Made by a program: the position numbers and the translations under genes | NCBI RefSeq assembly: GCF_900113065.1 | Contig: NZ_FOOA01000004.1 | Location: 124,001 to 188,000, forward strand | Length of the DNA stretch: 64,000 nt | From: Aureimonas phyllosphaerae | Lineage (GTDB): Bacteria > Pseudomonadota > Alphaproteobacteria > Rhizobiales > Rhizobiaceae | Direction of reading: 5' to 3' | Notes under the pieces: generated by a model | Seen by the model: the letters and a program-made list of their open reading frames with translations, nothing else | Databases searched by the model: none | What the model was told of the DNA's origin: nothing | Shown here: positions 61,682 to 64,000 of the stretch, in pieces | Layout of the letters: each line of letters opens with the position of its first letter | Position numbering within the stretch: the stretch's first letter is position 1

Positions 61682-62712
61682 CGCTCGGTGAGCTTGAGCT
61701 CGATGCGCCGGTTGCGGGCACGCGCCTCCGGCGTGTCGCCTGCGACCAGCGGCTGGAACTCGCCGAAGCCGGTGGCGGCGAGGCGGTTCGCCGGAACGCC
61801 GGCGCCGACGAGGAAGCGGACCACGGCGGCCGCGCGGGCGGTGGAAAGCTGCCAGTTGTCGGCGAACCGCCCGCCGGTGATCGGCACGTTGTCGGTATGG
61901 CCGTCGACGCGGATGATCCAATTGATGTCGGAGGGAATCTCGCGGTTGAGCTGGATGATCGCCTCGGCGAGCTTTTCCATCTCGTCGCGCCCCGCCGGCT
62001 GAAGCACGTCGGCGCCCGACGAGAACAGGACCTCCGACTGGAACACGAAGCGGTCGCCGACGATGCGGATGTTGTCGCGGTCGGCCAGAATCTCGCGCAG
62101 GCGGCCGAAGAAGTCCGAGCGGTAGCGCGCGAGTTCCTGCACGCGCTGGGCGAGCGCGACGTTGAGGCGGCGGCCGAGATCGGCGATCTGCGTCTGAGAT
62201 TCGCGGTCGCGGCTCTCGGAGGCGCCGAGCGCGTCCTCGAGCGCGGCGATCTGCTGGCGGAGCGCCGATAGTTGCTGGTTGAGAAGGTCGATCTGGGTGC
62301 GGGCCTGCGCCGACACCTGCCGCTCGGAATCGACCTGCGCCTGCAGCGTGCCGATCTGCGAGCCGGCGTCGCCAGCACCGGGGCCCGAGCGCGTCCCGTC
62401 GAGCGCCGCCTGAAGCCGCGTGCGCTCGGTCTCGGCGCCGGCGAGCGAGGCTTGCAGCGCCGAGATCTGGTCCTGGAAATCGGTCGAGTTGGAGCGCTCC
62501 AGCGCGAGCAACTGGTTGAGTTCGGCGATCTGCGAGTTCAGGCGGTCGAGCACCGTGTCGCGACCCGAGAGGTCGCGGCTGAGCAGGAACTGCGCGATCA
62601 CGAAGACCGACAGAAGGAACATGATGGCCAGAAGGAGCGTCGACAGGGCGTCCACGAAGCCCGGCCAGTAGTCGACCTCGCGCCGCAGCCGGCGTCCGCG
62701 CCCGAGCGCCAT
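61678..62712 (-). CDS. OmpA/MotB-like peptidoglycan-binding membrane protein
   Basis: 344 residues. A plug-like N-terminal helix (YWPGFVDALSTLLLAIMFLLSVFVIAQF, about 15-42) precedes a long coiled coil (about 50-185, rich in Leu/Gln/Ala heptads) and a C-terminal OmpA domain (about 215-344) with DGHTDNVPI and RNRRIELKL. This is the MotB/ZorB plan: membrane ion-channel helix, stalk, peptidoglycan anchor. It starts 4 bases after the MotA-like gene ends, so the two form one unit. Confidence 0.92.
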   Translation of the reverse strand: MALGRGRRLRREVDYWPGFVDALSTLLLAIMFLLSVFVIAQFLLSRDLSGRDTVLDRLNSQIAELNQLLALERSNSTDFQDQISALQASLAGAETERTRLQAALDGTRSGPGAGDAGSQIGTLQAQVDSERQVSAQARTQIDLLNQQLSALRQQIAALEDALGASESRDRESQTQIADLGRRLNVALAQRVQELARYRSDFFGRLREILADRDNIRIVGDRFVFQSEVLFSSGADVLQPAGRDEMEKLAEAIIQLNREIPSDINWIIRVDGHTDNVPITGGRFADNWQLSTARAAAVVRFLVGAGVPANRLAATGFGEFQPLVAGDTPEARARNRRIELKLTER

Positions 62713-62716
62713 CGCG

Positions 62717-63763
62717 TCAGTTCCGCTCGATCTCGGTCAGCGACCGGTTCAGCCGCTCCAGAACGCGCCGCATCTCGCGCTGCTCGCCGGCCTGCGCCTC
62801 GACGAAATCGCGCAGCGTCTGCTGCTCGCCGCGCATGTGCTGGACGAGGCCCTGGATGCTTTCGGCAAGGTTCGCCATCGCCGCCGAGGTGCGCGGGCTG
62901 GTGGAGTGCTCCAGAACCAGCCGGTTGATCCGGTCCGACAGGAGGCGGAATTCCTCGCCGCTGGAGCCGACGGCCGCCCCGTCGGGCGCGGCGACGGTCG
63001 CCGGCACGGCTTGGCCCGCCTCGACCGCGACGGTCGAGAGCCAGTCCTCGAGCTCGGTGTAGAAGCGGTTCTGCGCGCGCCCGACCTGAAGGTCGAGGAA
63101 GCCGAGCACCAGCGAGCCGGACAGGCCGAAGAGCGAGGACGAGAAGGCCGTGCCCATGCCCGACAGCGGGGCGGAGAGGCCGTTCTTGACCGAATCGAGC
63201 ACGGTGGCCGCATCGCCCGCCGCCGGATCGAGCGACTGGATCGTCGCCGAGATCGAGCCGATCGTGGTGAGAAGGCCCCAGAACGTGCCGAGAAGGCCGA
63301 GGAAGACGAGGAGGCCGACGAGATAGCGCGACACGTCACGCTGCTCGTCGAGGCGCCCGCCGACGGAATCGAGGATGGCGCGCACCGATGGGGCGGGAAG
63401 CGTGCGCGGCATCGCGCCGTGGCCGATCATCGCCTCCATCGGCGCGAGCAGTACCGGCGAGCGCGCGCGGCGCTCGCGGTCGTTGTCGCGAAGCGCGTTC
63501 AGCCAGCGCACCTCGCGCGCCAGCCGCGCGATCTGCAGGACCGCCATCAGGATGCCAACGGCGAGGACGCCGAGGATCAGGCCGTTGAGGCCGGGATTGG
63601 TCGAGAAGGCCTGGATGACCTGCCGGCCGAGGATCATCGCCACGAATCCGGCGAGGGCCAGGAAGACGAGCATTGCCCACAAGAAGACCAGCGGACTGGA
63701 GAACCGTTCCGGCCCTCCAAGCGGAAGGGGGCGGCCGTCGGGAGGAGAACTCGAAACCTGCAT
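62717..63763 (-). CDS. MotA/TolQ/ExbB-like membrane protein
   Basis: 348 residues from the ATG at 63763 (MQVSSSPPDGRPL), chosen because the upstream 33 codons lack family similarity. Helices at about 30-55, 65-85, 160-185 (YLVGLLVFLGLLGTFWGLLTTIGSI, the pore helix) and 200-240 (GTAFSSSLFGLSGSLVLGFLD). Followed by a C-terminal helical tail. The partner of the next OmpA-like gene; together they resemble an ion-driven motor such as MotAB, ZorAB or ExbBD, not the flagellar pair proper. Function unknown. Confidence 0.9.
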   Translation of the reverse strand: MQVSSSPPDGRPLPLGGPERFSSPLVFLWAMLVFLALAGFVAMILGRQVIQAFSTNPGLNGLILGVLAVGILMAVLQIARLAREVRWLNALRDNDRERRARSPVLLAPMEAMIGHGAMPRTLPAPSVRAILDSVGGRLDEQRDVSRYLVGLLVFLGLLGTFWGLLTTIGSISATIQSLDPAAGDAATVLDSVKNGLSAPLSGMGTAFSSSLFGLSGSLVLGFLDLQVGRAQNRFYTELEDWLSTVAVEAGQAVPATVAAPDGAAVGSSGEEFRLLSDRINRLVLEHSTSPRTSAAMANLAESIQGLVQHMRGEQQTLRDFVEAQAGEQREMRRVLERLNRSLTEIERN

Positions 63764-63910
63764 CGATACGGCACCCGCTTGGCGAAGTCGCTGGCTGGCC
63801 GCGAAGCTAGCTGAGCGGGCGCGCGCTGCAAACCGGTTTTTCGGCAAAAGCGCGCGGCTCACAAGGCTTTGGCGGCACGGAACCGGGCCGCCGAACGATG
63901 CCTGCCGTCG

Positions 63911-64000
63911 TTACGACGCCGCTTCGGTCGCGTCAGCGTCCTCGGCCTTCGGCTTCGGCGTGCCGCGCATGGCGGTCGCCGCCTTCTTCAGCTCGCCCAC
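63911..64000 (-). CDS. C-terminal end of an unidentified protein (runs off the window)
   Basis: The last 29 codons of a minus-strand gene: VGELKKAATAMRGTPKPKA then an acidic Ala/Asp/Glu tail ending at TAA (63911-63913). Too little for a family call. It lies 147 bp upstream of the MotA-like gene, reading in the same direction. Confidence 0.6.
   Translation of the reverse strand: MGELKKAATAMRGTPKPKAEDADATEAAS

Noticed and set aside
60989-63763. Calling the MotA-like/OmpA-like pair a complete Zorya defence system
   Set aside because: No ZorC, ZorD or ZorE is visible in the window, and similar pairs are common in ordinary alphaproteobacterial genomes. Kept only as a question.

Overview
The window looks like chromosomal DNA of a GC-rich alphaproteobacterium of the order Hyphomicrobiales (Rhizobiales). 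The reasons are the cycM / kdsB-pheA pairing, the alphaproteobacterial cell-cycle factors GcrA, TrcR (DUF1013) and RcdA (DUF1465), a Tad/Cpa pilus locus, cysteine-free ribosomal protein L31 next to a half-size MsbA-like exporter, and the DUF1127 and DUF3297 proteins. The genus cannot be fixed from this sequence. Coding density is high. I see no tRNA, rRNA, CRISPR array, transposase, integrase or prophage.

Layout. 0-2.1 kb: the 5' end of dnaX, the SRP RNA gene, a HIT-family gene, nudC and a DUF1127 micro-gene. 2.1-5.1 kb: a single reading frame joining KdsB to PheA, divergent from a membrane-anchored cytochrome c with a long Pro/Ala tail. 5.2-15.8 kb: a Yej-type oligopeptide ABC transporter operon with two binding proteins, interrupted by a zinc-type CDF exporter and followed by Nudix and GhrA-like genes. 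15.8-18.5 kb: M17 aminopeptidase, MarR regulator, NlpC/P60 hydrolase. 18.5-29 kb: Tad pilus genes (tadD on the plus strand; pilA-cpaABCDEF-tadBC on the minus strand; a stand-alone pilus-type domain protein divergent from pilA). 29-33.4 kb: deoB, upp, two small hydrophilic proteins, a membrane-anchored aspartic protease and a serine hydrolase. 33.4-37.9 kb: GntR-UxuA-FAD oxidase cluster, glutathione transferase, small membrane protein. 37.9-42.5 kb: argD-argF-hslO, gcrA, DUF3297. 42.5-51.2 kb: a complete Pho regulon core (unknown membrane gene, phoR, PHO box, pstSCAB, phoU, phoB). 51.4-54.1 kb: GH15 glycosidase and SDR. 54.1-57.2 kb: trcR, quinone-oxidoreductase-like gene, a candidate small RNA, rcdA, rpmE. 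57.4-64 kb: ABC exporter, aminotransferase, VOC protein, and a MotA-like / OmpA-like / WYL-regulator cluster.

How the parts fit. Peptide import (yej), phosphate scavenging (pst/pho), arginine synthesis and nucleoside salvage are free-living metabolism. The Tad pilus genes carry TTAA-type sequences resembling CtrA sites. Three further cell-cycle genes lie in the window, and the strongest uncharacterised signal sits at one of them: about 85 nt upstream of rcdA with a CtrA-like box, a stem-loop, an unpaired UCUCCCU stretch and an intrinsic terminator. The other items most worth a second look are the KdsB-PheA fusion, the CDF gene inside the yej operon, and the MotA-like/OmpA-like pair with a WYL regulator at the right edge.
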